A stretch of DNA of 64,000 bases, from NCBI RefSeq assembly GCF_003464085.1, contig NZ_QSDR01000003.1, forward strand, positions 139,291-203,290. Reading direction: 5' to 3'. Origin of the DNA: Clostridium sp. AM58-1XD. Its GTDB lineage: Bacteria; Bacillota; Clostridia; Lachnospirales; Lachnospiraceae. The position numbers and the translations under genes were made by a program. The first letter of the stretch is position 1, and the number at the start of each line of letters is the position of its first letter. The notes beneath the pieces were generated by a model that ran no database searches, was not told the DNA's origin, and worked only from the letters and a program-made list of their open reading frames with translations. Below are positions 25,829 through 35,624 of this stretch, in pieces.

Positions 25829-26773
25829 ATGAAATATATTGATACATTAAAAGAGGGGATGCACGTTTCAACCGTGTATCTTTGCAAAACGAAGCAGATT
25901 GCCCTTACAAAGGCAGGAAAAGAGTATGGAAACCTGATTCTTCAGGATAAGACAGGAACCGTCGATGCAAAAATATGGGATTTGGGATCCCCCGGAATCT
26001 GTAATTTTGAAGCGATGGATTATGTATGTGTAGAGGCAGATGTAACCGTATTTCAGAACACCAATCAGCTGAATGTAAAGAGGATCAGAAAGGCGGAAGA
26101 GGGGGAATACGTGCCGGCTGATTATCTTCCTGTTTCAAAAAAGGACATCGGCAGGATGTACATGGAGCTGACCGGATATATCAGTACGCTGAAAAACGCA
26201 AAACTGAGAGCGCTTGCCGCCAGCTTCTTCATTGATGATAAGGATTTTGCAAAGGCATTTCAGTTCCATTCCGCCGCTAAAAGTGTACATCATGGGTTTG
26301 TGGGCGGCCTGCTGGAGCATACGCTGAGCGTCGTGAAGATGAGCGACTTTTTCGCGGGACAGTATCCGATGATTAACCGTGACCTGCTCCTGACCGCAGC
26401 CATGTTTCACGATATTGGAAAGCTAAAGGAGTTATCGACATTTCCGGAAAACGATTACACGGACGCCGGACAGCTCCTGGGGCATATTGTGATCGGTTCT
26501 CAGATGATTTCAGATCGTATCCGCCAGATTCCGGATTTTCCAGCGAAGCTGGGGGCAGAGCTGATTCACTGTATTCTGGCGCATCACGGAGAACTGGAGT
26601 ATGGCTCGCCGAAGAAACCGGCATTGCTGGAAGCGCTGGCGTTGAATTTTGCAGATAATGCAGACGCAAAGATGGAAACGATGATGGAGGCTCTCCAGTC
26701 AGGCGGAGAAAATATGGGATGGCTCGGATTTAACCGTTTTCTGGACAGCAACATCCGCAGAACGGGAGAATAA
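25829..26773 (+). CDS. yhaM: 3'-5' exoribonuclease YhaM-type (OB-fold plus HD domain)
   Basis: 314 residues. The N-terminal OB-fold (about 15-95, GNLILQDKTGTVDAKIWD) binds nucleic acid, and the HD phosphohydrolase domain (about 150-290) has the metal ligands HH, LLEHTLSVVKM, MFHDIGKL and the later LAHHGE. This matches YhaM, a manganese-dependent 3'-5' exonuclease of RNA and DNA in Firmicutes. RBS AGAGGAGAA precedes the ATG. rlmD follows 12 bases downstream. Confidence 0.92.
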   Translation: MKYIDTLKEGMHVSTVYLCKTKQIALTKAGKEYGNLILQDKTGTVDAKIWDLGSPGICNFEAMDYVCVEADVTVFQNTNQLNVKRIRKAEEGEYVPADYLPVSKKDIGRMYMELTGYISTLKNAKLRALAASFFIDDKDFAKAFQFHSAAKSVHHGFVGGLLEHTLSVVKMSDFFAGQYPMINRDLLLTAAMFHDIGKLKELSTFPENDYTDAGQLLGHIVIGSQMISDRIRQIPDFPAKLGAELIHCILAHHGELEYGSPKKPALLEALALNFADNADAKMETMMEALQSGGENMGWLGFNRFLDSNIRRTGE

Positions 26774-26785
26774 AGGGAAAGATAC

Positions 26786-28188
26786 ATGGATTTAAAAAAG
26801 AATGATATTTTTACCGTAGAAATTACGGATATGAGTGATGATGGAGCCGGGATTGGAAAGCTGGACGGATATATATGGTTTATTAAGGACGCGATGATCG
26901 GCGATATTGTTGAGGCCAGCGTCATGAAAACAAAGAAATCGTATGGTTTTGCCAGGCTGCGTCAGGTTGTAAAGCCTTCTGATGTCAGGACGGCAGCAAA
27001 GTGCCCGGTGGCAAGGCAGTGCGGCGGGTGCCAGCTCCAGGCGATGGACTATGAGGCCAGCTGAAATATAAGGAAAAAAAGGTGTATAACAATCTGAAAC
27101 GAATCGGCGGGCTGGACAGCCTGTTTCTGCCGGATGAAGAGGGCTGGGAGGAAGGCAGTCAAGGCTGCCGGATGGAACCGATCATAGGGATGGAAGACCC
27201 GTGGCGCTACCGCAATAAGGCCCAGTTTCCTTTTGGCCGCGACAGGAACGGACGGATTACAGCCGGCTTTTACGCAGGCAGGACTCACGATATTATCGAA
27301 AATGAGGACTGTCTGCTTGGTGCGGAAGAAAATAAGGCCGTGCTGAAAATTATTAAAAATTTCATGGAAGAATATCATATTGAGCCTTATTGTGAGGGGA
27401 ACCATAAAGGCTTTATCCGTCATGCCCTGATCCGAAAGGGATTTTGTACCGGAGAAATCATGGTATGTATTGTGATCAACGGGAAATCTCTGCCCCAATG
27501 GGAAGTACTTACCGAAAGGCTGAAGACCGTAGAAGGGATGACGAGCATTTCCATTAATATCAATATGGAAAAAACGAATGTGATCCTTGGAAAAGAAATC
27601 ATAAACTTATATGGGCCCGGCTATATTACGGACTATATTGGAAATGTTAAATACCAGATTTCTCCGCTCTCTTTTTATCAGGTCAATCCTGTTCAGACGA
27701 AACGGCTATATGAGACAGCTCTGGAGTACGCGGAACTGGCTGGAAATGAGACGGTATGGGATTTATACTGCGGAATCGGAACGATTTCCCTGTTCCTGTC
27801 CCAGAAGGCGAAAAAGGTCTGCGGCGTGGAAATCGTTCCCCAGGCTATTGAAGACGCAAGAAGAAACGCAGATCTGAATCACATGGGGAACGTGGAATTT
27901 TTTGTGGGAAAGGCGGAAGAAGTGCTGCCTGAGCAGTATGAAAAGAACCATGTACATGCAGATGTGATTGTGGTGGATCCGCCCAGAAAGGGATGCGATT
28001 TTGTCTGCCTCGATACGATCGTTAAAATGGCTCCGGAACGGGTGGTTTACGTGAGCTGCGATTCCGCTACTCTGGCCAGAGATGTGAAGTATCTTGGTGA
28101 GAAAGGATATCAGGTAAAAAGGGTTAGATGCTGTGATATGTTTCCTCATACGGGACACGTGGAGACGGTGACGCTGCTGACAAAATGA
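26786..28188 (+). pseudogene. rlmD: 23S rRNA (uracil-5)-methyltransferase RlmD/TrmA-family, interrupted by a -1 frameshift
   Basis: SAM-dependent RNA uracil-C5 methyltransferase. The first fragment (26786-27064) holds the TRAM domain and the first Cys motif (CPVARQCGGCQLQAMDYEA). The second (27067-28188) holds the methyltransferase core: WDLYCGIGTISLFL, DVIVVDPPRKGCD and the catalytic-Cys region VYVSCDSATLARD. Adding one base in GAGGCCAGCTG near 27057 restores the family sequence EAxLKYKEKKVYNNLKRIGGL. Combined length of about 467 residues is normal and no other damage is seen. In Firmicutes these genes act on U747 and/or U1939 of 23S rRNA. Confidence 0.85.
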
Positions 28189-28201
28189 GGAGGTACCATG
28201 A

Positions 28202-31200
28202 ATGAATGATAAATTGCAACGCTTTATAAACCTTATGCGTTCCGTATTTGAACTGGATAAATCCGACCTCGATTTTGGCATTTACCGCATTATGAATATC
28301 CGCAATGCGGAAATTGAGAAATTCCTTACAGAAGGTCTTCCTGAAAAAGTTCAGGAGGCTTTGGCTCCGTATGCGAACGAAGATAAATCGAAAATCAAAC
28401 AGCAGATGGAAGATATTGAAAATAATGCGAAACAGTTTGGTTTTGATGATATCTCATCCCTGCCTGAAAATAATCCGATGGCGCAGAAGTATGCAGATTT
28501 ACAGAGACAGCTGGTTTCCGGTACAGATATGTCAGCTCTTGAAACGGACGTATATTCTGCGCTGTATTCATTTTTTAACCGCTACTATGATGAAGGCGAT
28601 TTTATTTCCAAGCGCCGTTATAAGGAAGGCGTGTACGCCATTCCTTACGAAGGCGAGGAAGTGAAGCTTTACTGGGCAAATCAAGATCAGTATTATATTA
28701 AAACCAGTGAAAATTTTAAAGATTATACATTTGTTGAGGATAATATTACAGTTCATTTCCGCCTAGTGGAAGCAACAGTTGAGCAGAATAACAACAAGGA
28801 AGCGGCAGAGAATAAGCGTACTTTTATGCTGTATACGCCTGAAAATGCAAGGCTGACTCCGGAAGAATTTGAAGCCGCCGGTTTTGATACCTTTTCATGG
28901 AATGAGGAGACGAAGGAATTAATCATACGGTTTATTTTTGATATTCCAACAGATAAAAAACGCAGATACGATGCGGAGAACTATGATGGAATTGTCGAGT
29001 ATCTCATGCGGAAACACAAGGATGTCATGCGGTCGCTGCTTCGCAATATTTCACCAGATAAGAAAAGGGAATTGACTGTTCTGGAAAAGCAGCTGAAAAA
29101 TTATGTGGCAAAAAACACATTTGATTACTTCATACACAAAGACCTCCACAGTTTCCTTTCCAGAGAACTTGATTTCTATATCAAGTCTGAAGTGATGCAG
29201 CTGGATGATCTGGACACAGAAAATGAGCGGCAGGTGGACGCTTATCTGGCGAAGGTTCGTGCGATAAAACGTGTGGGTAAAGTTATTATTGATTTTCTGT
29301 CTCAAATCGAGGAGTTTCAGAAAAAGTTATGGTTGAAAAAGAAGTTTGTCGTGCAGACGGACTGGTGCATTACGCTGGACCGGATTGCGACAGAATTCTG
29401 GGAAGAGATTTGTGCAAATAAGGCACAGACAGCTGAGTGGATTGCCATGTTTGCCATTGACCAGGCAAAAGGCTGGACAAACCCGCCGACTGCAGAGTTT
29501 TTGCGCCAGAATCAAAATCTGATCGTGGATACAGCGCTGTTCAGTACTGATTTTAAGGAGCGCCTGTTAGCTGCAATTGATAATCTGGATGAGCAGACAG
29601 ACGGAGTGCTGATCAAGTCTGATAATTTTCAGGCGCTGCAGCTTCTGACGGAACGGTACAGTGGCAAAATCAGGCTGGAATATATTGATCCTCCGTACAA
29701 CACGGACGCAAGCAAGATTCTGTATAAAAACGGATATGAGCATTCCAGCTGGATTTCTCTCATGGATTCGCGGTTAGAAGCGGGCAGAAGACTGCTCTCC
29801 TCCAATGGAATTATTGAGGTTGCAATCGATGATTATGAGATGCGGTATCTGAGCCTGTGTTTAGACCAGATTTTCGGATCAGGCAATGCGATTTCCAATA
29901 TTGCAATTTTGACGAATCCGAAGGGGCGTGACCAGGGTTTTATTGCGCAGGCACATGATTATACATTGATGTATGCAAAGAATAAGGTTTTGGCAGAAAC
30001 AAACAATTTTATTCTGACTCCGGAGGAATTGGCAAAAAAATTCTCAAAGTCGAAAGATGGAGAGGCCTTGAGGGAGCTGCCGCTTAAGAGAACCGGAACA
30101 GGAAAGCGCCGCGAAGAACGTCCTTACATGTATTTCCCATTCTTTTTTGCACCGAAATCGAAAGAGCTCTTTGTCATTCCGGAAAAATATTATAAGAAGA
30201 TTTACGATGCGGATACACAGACATTCAACGACGATTATCTGCAGTCCGTGATCGACGATTATGCTGAGCGCGGTTACGAGGCAGTTCTGCCTGTAAGCAG
30301 CCAGGGAGAATTATTCCGTTGGAGATGGGGATATCAAAGCTGTGTAAAAGGTGTCGAGAACGGTACGCTGTTTTGCAAACCGGTCCGCAGCGGCGGGTAT
30401 GCAATTTATCAATACGATTTCGCAAATAATGAGGCGACTCCAAAGTCGTTATGGTTCGGAGAACGATATGATGCGTCATCGAAAGGAACAAATCTGCTGG
30501 AAAACATGATTCCAAAGAATCCGTTTGACTATCCGAAGAGCCTTTACACGGTTATGGATAATATCATAATCGGATCGGATTCCGGCGATACTGTGCTGGA
30601 TTATTTTGCCGGTTCAGGAACAACGGGACATGCGGTTATCGAACTGAACAGAACCGTAAAAGGAGCAAAAAGAAAATATGTGCTCGTAGATATGGGTGAG
30701 TATTTTGAAACGGTAACAAAGACCAGGATCGAAAAGGCCGCTTACTGCGCAGAGTGGAAAAATGGAGTTCCTGTAAACAGAAATACGGGAGTCTCTCAGA
30801 TCATTAAATATATGCGTCTGGAGTCATACGAGGACGCGTTGTCAAATATTCAGATGGCGAATGAAGACGCGGGCCTGCATGCGCTTCTGGGCGAGCAGTA
30901 TCTTGTACATTATATGCTGGATTTGGGTAAGCGGGGAAGTTTGATGGACATCGATTCCTTCCAGGCGCCTTTTGATTACAAGCTGATGATTACGGAAAAG
31001 AATGAGTGCAGGCTGCGCCGTATCGACCTTTGTGAGACGTTTAATTATCTGATCGGCCTTCTGGTTGTCCGTCAGAGCGCAGTTACCTATTACCGCAGTG
31101 TGAAGGCAGATACGCCGTCTTACGAGGGGGCTGTGGACTTGATAGAGGATATCGACGGACAATATGCATTTAAACAGATCGAAGGGATTCTTCCCGATCA

Positions 31201-31429
31201 CCGCCGTGTTCTTATTATCTGGCGCACAGTGACGAATGATCTGCTTGCTTCTAATGCAGCGTTGGATGCCTTTTACCTGAAATACTGCGCAGGCCCATCC
31301 CATGGGGAGTATGATGTTATTTATGTGAATTGTGACAACAATTTGGAAAATTTACGTACAGACCGGGACAGCTGGAACGTACGATTGACGGAGTCTGAAT
31401 TCAAACGATTTATGTTCGAGGAGGTTTAA
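28202..31429 (+). CDS. type III restriction-modification DNA methyltransferase (Mod)
   Basis: 1075-residue N6-adenine methyltransferase. GAGGAGGT overlaps the rlmD stop and sets the start. The catalytic motif DPPYNTD is near 497, and the SAM-binding motif DYFAGSGTTGHA is near 800, the order of the beta class used by type III Mod proteins. An N-terminal region of about 470 residues (FELDKSDLDFGIYRIMN) has no motif I can name and makes the protein much longer than classical ~650-residue Mod subunits; it may carry target recognition or complex contacts. The Res subunit starts two bases after its stop. Confidence 0.92.
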   Translation: MNDKLQRFINLMRSVFELDKSDLDFGIYRIMNIRNAEIEKFLTEGLPEKVQEALAPYANEDKSKIKQQMEDIENNAKQFGFDDISSLPENNPMAQKYADLQRQLVSGTDMSALETDVYSALYSFFNRYYDEGDFISKRRYKEGVYAIPYEGEEVKLYWANQDQYYIKTSENFKDYTFVEDNITVHFRLVEATVEQNNNKEAAENKRTFMLYTPENARLTPEEFEAAGFDTFSWNEETKELIIRFIFDIPTDKKRRYDAENYDGIVEYLMRKHKDVMRSLLRNISPDKKRELTVLEKQLKNYVAKNTFDYFIHKDLHSFLSRELDFYIKSEVMQLDDLDTENERQVDAYLAKVRAIKRVGKVIIDFLSQIEEFQKKLWLKKKFVVQTDWCITLDRIATEFWEEICANKAQTAEWIAMFAIDQAKGWTNPPTAEFLRQNQNLIVDTALFSTDFKERLLAAIDNLDEQTDGVLIKSDNFQALQLLTERYSGKIRLEYIDPPYNTDASKILYKNGYEHSSWISLMDSRLEAGRRLLSSNGIIEVAIDDYEMRYLSLCLDQIFGSGNAISNIAILTNPKGRDQGFIAQAHDYTLMYAKNKVLAETNNFILTPEELAKKFSKSKDGEALRELPLKRTGTGKRREERPYMYFPFFFAPKSKELFVIPEKYYKKIYDADTQTFNDDYLQSVIDDYAERGYEAVLPVSSQGELFRWRWGYQSCVKGVENGTLFCKPVRSGGYAIYQYDFANNEATPKSLWFGERYDASSKGTNLLENMIPKNPFDYPKSLYTVMDNIIIGSDSGDTVLDYFAGSGTTGHAVIELNRTVKGAKRKYVLVDMGEYFETVTKTRIEKAAYCAEWKNGVPVNRNTGVSQIIKYMRLESYEDALSNIQMANEDAGLHALLGEQYLVHYMLDLGKRGSLMDIDSFQAPFDYKLMITEKNECRLRRIDLCETFNYLIGLLVVRQSAVTYYRSVKADTPSYEGAVDLIEDIDGQYAFKQIEGILPDHRRVLIIWRTVTNDLLASNAALDAFYLKYCAGPSHGEYDVIYVNCDNNLENLRTDRDSWNVRLTESEFKRFMFEEV

Positions 31430-31431
31430 GC

Positions 31432-34400
31432 ATGGGAAAAGATAAAAGTGAACAGAAGCTTACTTTCGACGAACAATTGATTCTGTCTCAGTATTTCCTG
31501 AAGGAATTAGGTATTGAAACACTTTCAGCCCTGGGAAGACAGCTTAACACCACGGAATATGAGGGGATGACTGAGAGTGGAAATACACAGTTTTACGAAT
31601 ATATTTCTCATATATGCCAGCTCAGGGGAAAACGTGTGAATCTGGATAAGCTGCGGATTTATGATGAAAATATCTGCCGTCATACAAGACAGCTGAGTCA
31701 GAGGCGGGGAACGATGTACTGGAAGTATTATCAGTACATCTCTTTGCTTTTTACGGAAATGTATTTAGACCGCTATTTTACAGACAGGGAGGCTTTCTGT
31801 GCAGATCTGAATGAATTTTTGGGTGAAATGACGGCAAAATCCCTTAATCGGCTTTCTTTTGATCCTTATGAACCGGAAAAGATGAATAAACTGGCATTTA
31901 TGTGTGCAACGGGAAGTGGAAAAACGCTGATCATGCATGTCAATATCCTGCAGTATCTCCACTATTTCCGCAGGGCGCAGCGCTTAAACAGCCATTTATC
32001 CATTAACAAGATTATCGTATTGGCCCCCAATGAAGTGATGAGCTTACAGCATCTGGAAGAGCTAAAACTGTCGTCTATTTCAGCCGGATTATTTCAGAAG
32101 GAATATGGCGTTCTCAAACAAAGAGAGGATGTCATTGTCATTGACATGAATAAGCTTAAAGAAGAAGGCAGAGTTAAGACGGTTGCAGTTGACAGCTTTG
32201 AACAAAACAACCTCGTACTGGTTGATGAAGGTCACAGAGGCCTTTCCGGTAATATCTGGTATGACTATAGGACAAGACTTTCGGCAGAAGGATTTGCTTT
32301 CGAATATTCAGCTACCTTCAAACAGGCATTAAATGCCGATTCCAAGAAAAAAGAAGAAAAAGACCTGATGGAGGAATACGGAAAATCCATTATTATGGAT
32401 TATTCCTATAAATACTTTTATGAAGACGGTTATGGAAAGGACTACCGTATTTACAATCTCCAGGAGAGCATGGATGAGGAACAGAAAGTTCTATACCTGA
32501 CTGGCTGCCTGTTGTGTTTTTACCAGCAGATGAAGCTGTTTACAGAAAAGGGGGGCGAGCTGCAAAAGTTCCATATTGAGAAGCCGCTGCTTGTATTTGT
32601 GGGAAACCGTGTTACGGCGGTAACGCGGAAGGATGAACTGACAGATGTGGAAGAAGTGCTGGATTTTATCGATAAATTTGTGCGTAACCGCAGTAAAAGT
32701 GTGGAACGAATCAAAGCCGTGCTGATGGATGATACCGGCCTTAGCGATGTCAGAGGCAGGGACCTGTTTTACATGGACTTTGTCGCCTTGAATCATTATT
32801 TTGGCGCTCAGCCGGACGCGGAACTGGTATTTGCAGACATTATGCGCATTGTGTTCAATACAAATACCAGCGCGGATGAACCAAGGCTTCATTTGGAGAA
32901 CATTCGCCAGGTGACTGGAGAAATTGGAATGAAGATCGGAGAATACGGTGACTTTTTCGGTGTGATTTCCATTGGAGATACGGCGGGACTGATCAAAAAT
33001 TGTGAACGAAAAGGAATTGTAGCTCAAACAGACGAATTTATATCGGAGTCTCTGTTCCAAAAGATTAACGAAAAAGACTCCCCCATAAAAATGCTGATTG
33101 GATCCAGAAAATTTACGGAAGGCTGGAACAGCTGGCGCGTTTCCACGATGGGATTGATTAATTTTGCAAAGGGGGAAGGCGCACAGGCAATTCAGCTCTT
33201 TGGCCGTGGAATTCGGCTGAAAGGCTATAACGGCTGCCTGAAGCGTTCTAGCCGTCTGGACGATATCTGTGTGGAACGGCCCAAGTATATCGAGGTTTTG
33301 GAGACGCTGACGATTTTCGGTATTAAAGCGCAGTATATGGAAGACTTTAAACGGTATCTCGAACTGGAAGATGTGCCGGCCAACGATGTTATACTGAGGC
33401 TTAAGCTGCCGGTTGTGAACCGGTATGATACCGTTAAAGATAAAAAACTCAGAGTAATCCGGGTAAAAAACGGAGCAAATTTTAAAAAACAGGGGGAACG
33501 TCTGATTTTAGATGTTCCAGATCAGGGATTCAACCGTTATTTACTGCAAAGTGTTACAAAAATCGATTGCCGCAGCAAGATTCAGACAATTGATTCTACA
33601 TTTTCAGGTCTGGTGAAAATGGAGTCGTTGGAAGAGAGATATACGCTTCCGACAGAGGTACTGCCGCATCTGGATTATTACCGCATATTTGATGAGCTGC
33701 AGATTTACAAAAGCGAAAAAGAATATTATAACATTTCTATTATCCGGGAAAAACTGAGAGACATATTAAGTGTTGATGGCTGGTATTCCCTGATTATACC
33801 AAGGCACTACCTGAAAGTTGATACGATCGAGAAGCTGGAGGCTGCTACAGATTATGCAGTCATGGCGCTCAAGTCTTACATGGATAAGTTTTACAGGTAT
33901 GAAAAAGAACGCTGGGAGGAACATCTGCTTGAACTTGCGGAGCTTACGCCGTCTGACAATAATTTTGTGGACGAATACAGCTTTACGTATTCTCCGGCGT
34001 TTGAACAGGATAAGACGGGAGAGGAACTGGAACGGTTTATCAAAGAGACAAATACAGTTCTGAATGAAGACGGCAGACTGGATGATTATGAAAAGTCTGT
34101 ATTAAACAAGAGGATCTTGGTGTATGACTGTCCTCTGCATCTGTATGCGCCGCTTATTACCCTGCCGAAAAGCAGCCTGAGAATCCAGGTTGCACCCGTA
34201 AGCCTGAATGAAAGTGAAAAACGATTTATTGATCTACTTGAGGAGTATGCAAAAAATCATGAGGACGAATTAAAGGACAAGCCGGTCTATCTGCTTAGAA
34301 ATAAGAGCAAGGTTGGAATGGGCTTTTTTGAAGCCGGTAATTTCTATCCGGATTTTATTCTCTGGATTGATACAGAAGATACACAGTATATCACATTTAT

Positions 34401-34683
34401 CGACCCCAAGGGACTTATGCATATAAGGCCGGATGATCCGAAAATCATGTTTTGTAAAACGATAAAGAAACTGGAGGAGCGTTTGGCTCCGACTGTGAAA
34501 GATAAGCGGATTGTACTGAACTCATTTATTATGACGGGCACACCGGCCGCTATGCTGAAGCAGTGGTGGAGTACACCGGATATTGAGGCAGGCCGGTCGT
34601 ACCGGGAAGCGAGAAATGTATATACACTGGATCACCCACAGTGCATCGAATTGATGATCGATAAAATTCTGAAGTCCGGTTAA
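31432..34683 (+). CDS. type III restriction endonuclease Res subunit (helicase-nuclease)
   Basis: 1083-residue partner of the adjacent Mod. Superfamily 2 helicase motifs: Walker A ATGSGKT near 157, DEGH in place of DEAH near 264 (LVDEGHRG), a SATFK motif (YSATFKQAL) and the C-terminal GRGIRLKG motif VI-like sequence. The far C-terminus has a PD-(D/E)xK-type nuclease core, YPDFILWID then FIDPKG near 980. It would translocate or signal along DNA between unmethylated sites and cut. Two-gene operon with Mod. Confidence 0.92.
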   Translation: MGKDKSEQKLTFDEQLILSQYFLKELGIETLSALGRQLNTTEYEGMTESGNTQFYEYISHICQLRGKRVNLDKLRIYDENICRHTRQLSQRRGTMYWKYYQYISLLFTEMYLDRYFTDREAFCADLNEFLGEMTAKSLNRLSFDPYEPEKMNKLAFMCATGSGKTLIMHVNILQYLHYFRRAQRLNSHLSINKIIVLAPNEVMSLQHLEELKLSSISAGLFQKEYGVLKQREDVIVIDMNKLKEEGRVKTVAVDSFEQNNLVLVDEGHRGLSGNIWYDYRTRLSAEGFAFEYSATFKQALNADSKKKEEKDLMEEYGKSIIMDYSYKYFYEDGYGKDYRIYNLQESMDEEQKVLYLTGCLLCFYQQMKLFTEKGGELQKFHIEKPLLVFVGNRVTAVTRKDELTDVEEVLDFIDKFVRNRSKSVERIKAVLMDDTGLSDVRGRDLFYMDFVALNHYFGAQPDAELVFADIMRIVFNTNTSADEPRLHLENIRQVTGEIGMKIGEYGDFFGVISIGDTAGLIKNCERKGIVAQTDEFISESLFQKINEKDSPIKMLIGSRKFTEGWNSWRVSTMGLINFAKGEGAQAIQLFGRGIRLKGYNGCLKRSSRLDDICVERPKYIEVLETLTIFGIKAQYMEDFKRYLELEDVPANDVILRLKLPVVNRYDTVKDKKLRVIRVKNGANFKKQGERLILDVPDQGFNRYLLQSVTKIDCRSKIQTIDSTFSGLVKMESLEERYTLPTEVLPHLDYYRIFDELQIYKSEKEYYNISIIREKLRDILSVDGWYSLIIPRHYLKVDTIEKLEAATDYAVMALKSYMDKFYRYEKERWEEHLLELAELTPSDNNFVDEYSFTYSPAFEQDKTGEELERFIKETNTVLNEDGRLDDYEKSVLNKRILVYDCPLHLYAPLITLPKSSLRIQVAPVSLNESEKRFIDLLEEYAKNHEDELKDKPVYLLRNKSKVGMGFFEAGNFYPDFILWIDTEDTQYITFIDPKGLMHIRPDDPKIMFCKTIKKLEERLAPTVKDKRIVLNSFIMTGTPAAMLKQWWSTPDIEAGRSYREARNVYTLDHPQCIELMIDKILKSG

Positions 34684-34689
34684 AGAAAG

Positions 34690-34851
34690 GTGCAGACACA
34701 GAAAAAGAAGACAGGATTTTGTTGTAATTTGAATGAGCAGTTGGAAGAGATAATTCCTTTTATGCTTTCAGAAAATTGGAAGAAAATGGATTACAAAAAC
34801 GAACAAATGTTCTTGAAAAAGACTTGCAGAATAGAAGATCCCCCGATATAA
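34690..34851 (+). CDS. possible 53-residue small protein after res
   Basis: An open frame from GTG at 34690 to TAA at 34849-34851, with the centre IIPFMLSENWKKMDYK. There is no clear ribosome site, and I do not recognise it. It may be a gene remnant or chance; it is reported because it fills the spacer. Confidence 0.2.
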   Translation: MQTQKKKTGFCCNLNEQLEEIIPFMLSENWKKMDYKNEQMFLKKTCRIEDPPI

Positions 34852-34875
34852 TAAAGAGAATGAGGAGGAGATAAG

Positions 34876-35301
34876 ATGGTTCGTTTATTTGAATTCAGAG
34901 ATTTGGACAAGATTATGGAAATATGGCTTCGGGGAAATATGGAAGCTCATTCTTTCATTCCGGCAGAGTATTGGAAAAAGAATTTTGATTCGGTAAAGTC
35001 GGTGCTGCCTAATGCTGAGGTTTATGTGTACGAAGAGGGAACAGAGGTATTGGGATTTATAGGAATAGACGCAGAATATATTGCCGGGATTTTTGTAGCA
35101 GAAGAACATAAGGGACGTAAAATCGGCCATCAGCTGATTGAAACAGTAAAAAGAAAAAAGAGGCTGTCTCTGCACGTGTTTGAAAAAAATACGGCTGCCA
35201 TGGCCTTTTACCGTGCAGAGGGATTTAAGGTACAGGAAAGAATGACAGAAAAAGAAACAGGGGAACGGGAATGTCTGATGGTTTATAATGAGAGAGAATG
35301 A
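34876..35301 (+). CDS. GNAT family N-acetyltransferase
   Basis: 141-residue GNAT-fold acetyltransferase. Motif A, the acetyl-CoA pyrophosphate loop, is VAEEHKGRKIGHQLIE, and the C-terminal NTAAMAFYRAEGFKV is motif B. GAGGAGGAG precedes the ATG. The substrate is unknown; the form is that of small YjaB/putative ribosomal-type GNATs. Single-gene unit followed by a terminator. Confidence 0.9.
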   Translation: MVRLFEFRDLDKIMEIWLRGNMEAHSFIPAEYWKKNFDSVKSVLPNAEVYVYEEGTEVLGFIGIDAEYIAGIFVAEEHKGRKIGHQLIETVKRKKRLSLHVFEKNTAAMAFYRAEGFKVQERMTEKETGERECLMVYNERE

Positions 35302-35437
35302 GCGGAAGCTTTTAAATCGATACGTCTGGATCGGGCAGTTGATGGTGGAAGATGAAGCTCTTACACGAACTGCGCAGAATTCAAGAAGTATTTCGGCTGC
35401 AGGATTATAGAAGAATTTATTAAGTGCGTAATATATA

Positions 35438-35490
35438 AGAGGCTCTTGTAACGGCTGACTCCAGCTGGTTATGGCAGCCTCTGTTTTTTT
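35438..35490 (+). terminator. intrinsic terminator after the GNAT gene
   Basis: AGAGGCT (35438-35444) pairs with AGCCTCT (35476-35482), with inner GCTGACTCCAGC pairing and a run of seven T. The bases between 35302 and 35437 hold nothing I can support. Confidence 0.88.
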
Positions 35491-35559
35491 GTCACAGGAA
35501 AATCATATACAATAGTTACATAGCCGGGTCTGTAAGAGGAATACTTATAAAAGAAACAG

Positions 35560-35593
35560 TTGACTTTCTTAACTGTAATTATTATAATTACAG
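35560..35593 (+). promoter_or_regulatory. pentose-phosphate operon promoter with palindromic operator over the -10 box
   Basis: TTGACT at 35560-35565, a 17-base spacer and TATAAT at 35583-35588. The perfect dyad CTGTAATTA-TTA-TAATTACAG covers 35573-35593. A bound repressor would occlude the -10 box; which protein binds is unknown. Confidence 0.72.
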
Positions 35594-35624
35594 ATAGAGG
35601 GCAAAAAAGGAGAGTGAATTGATA

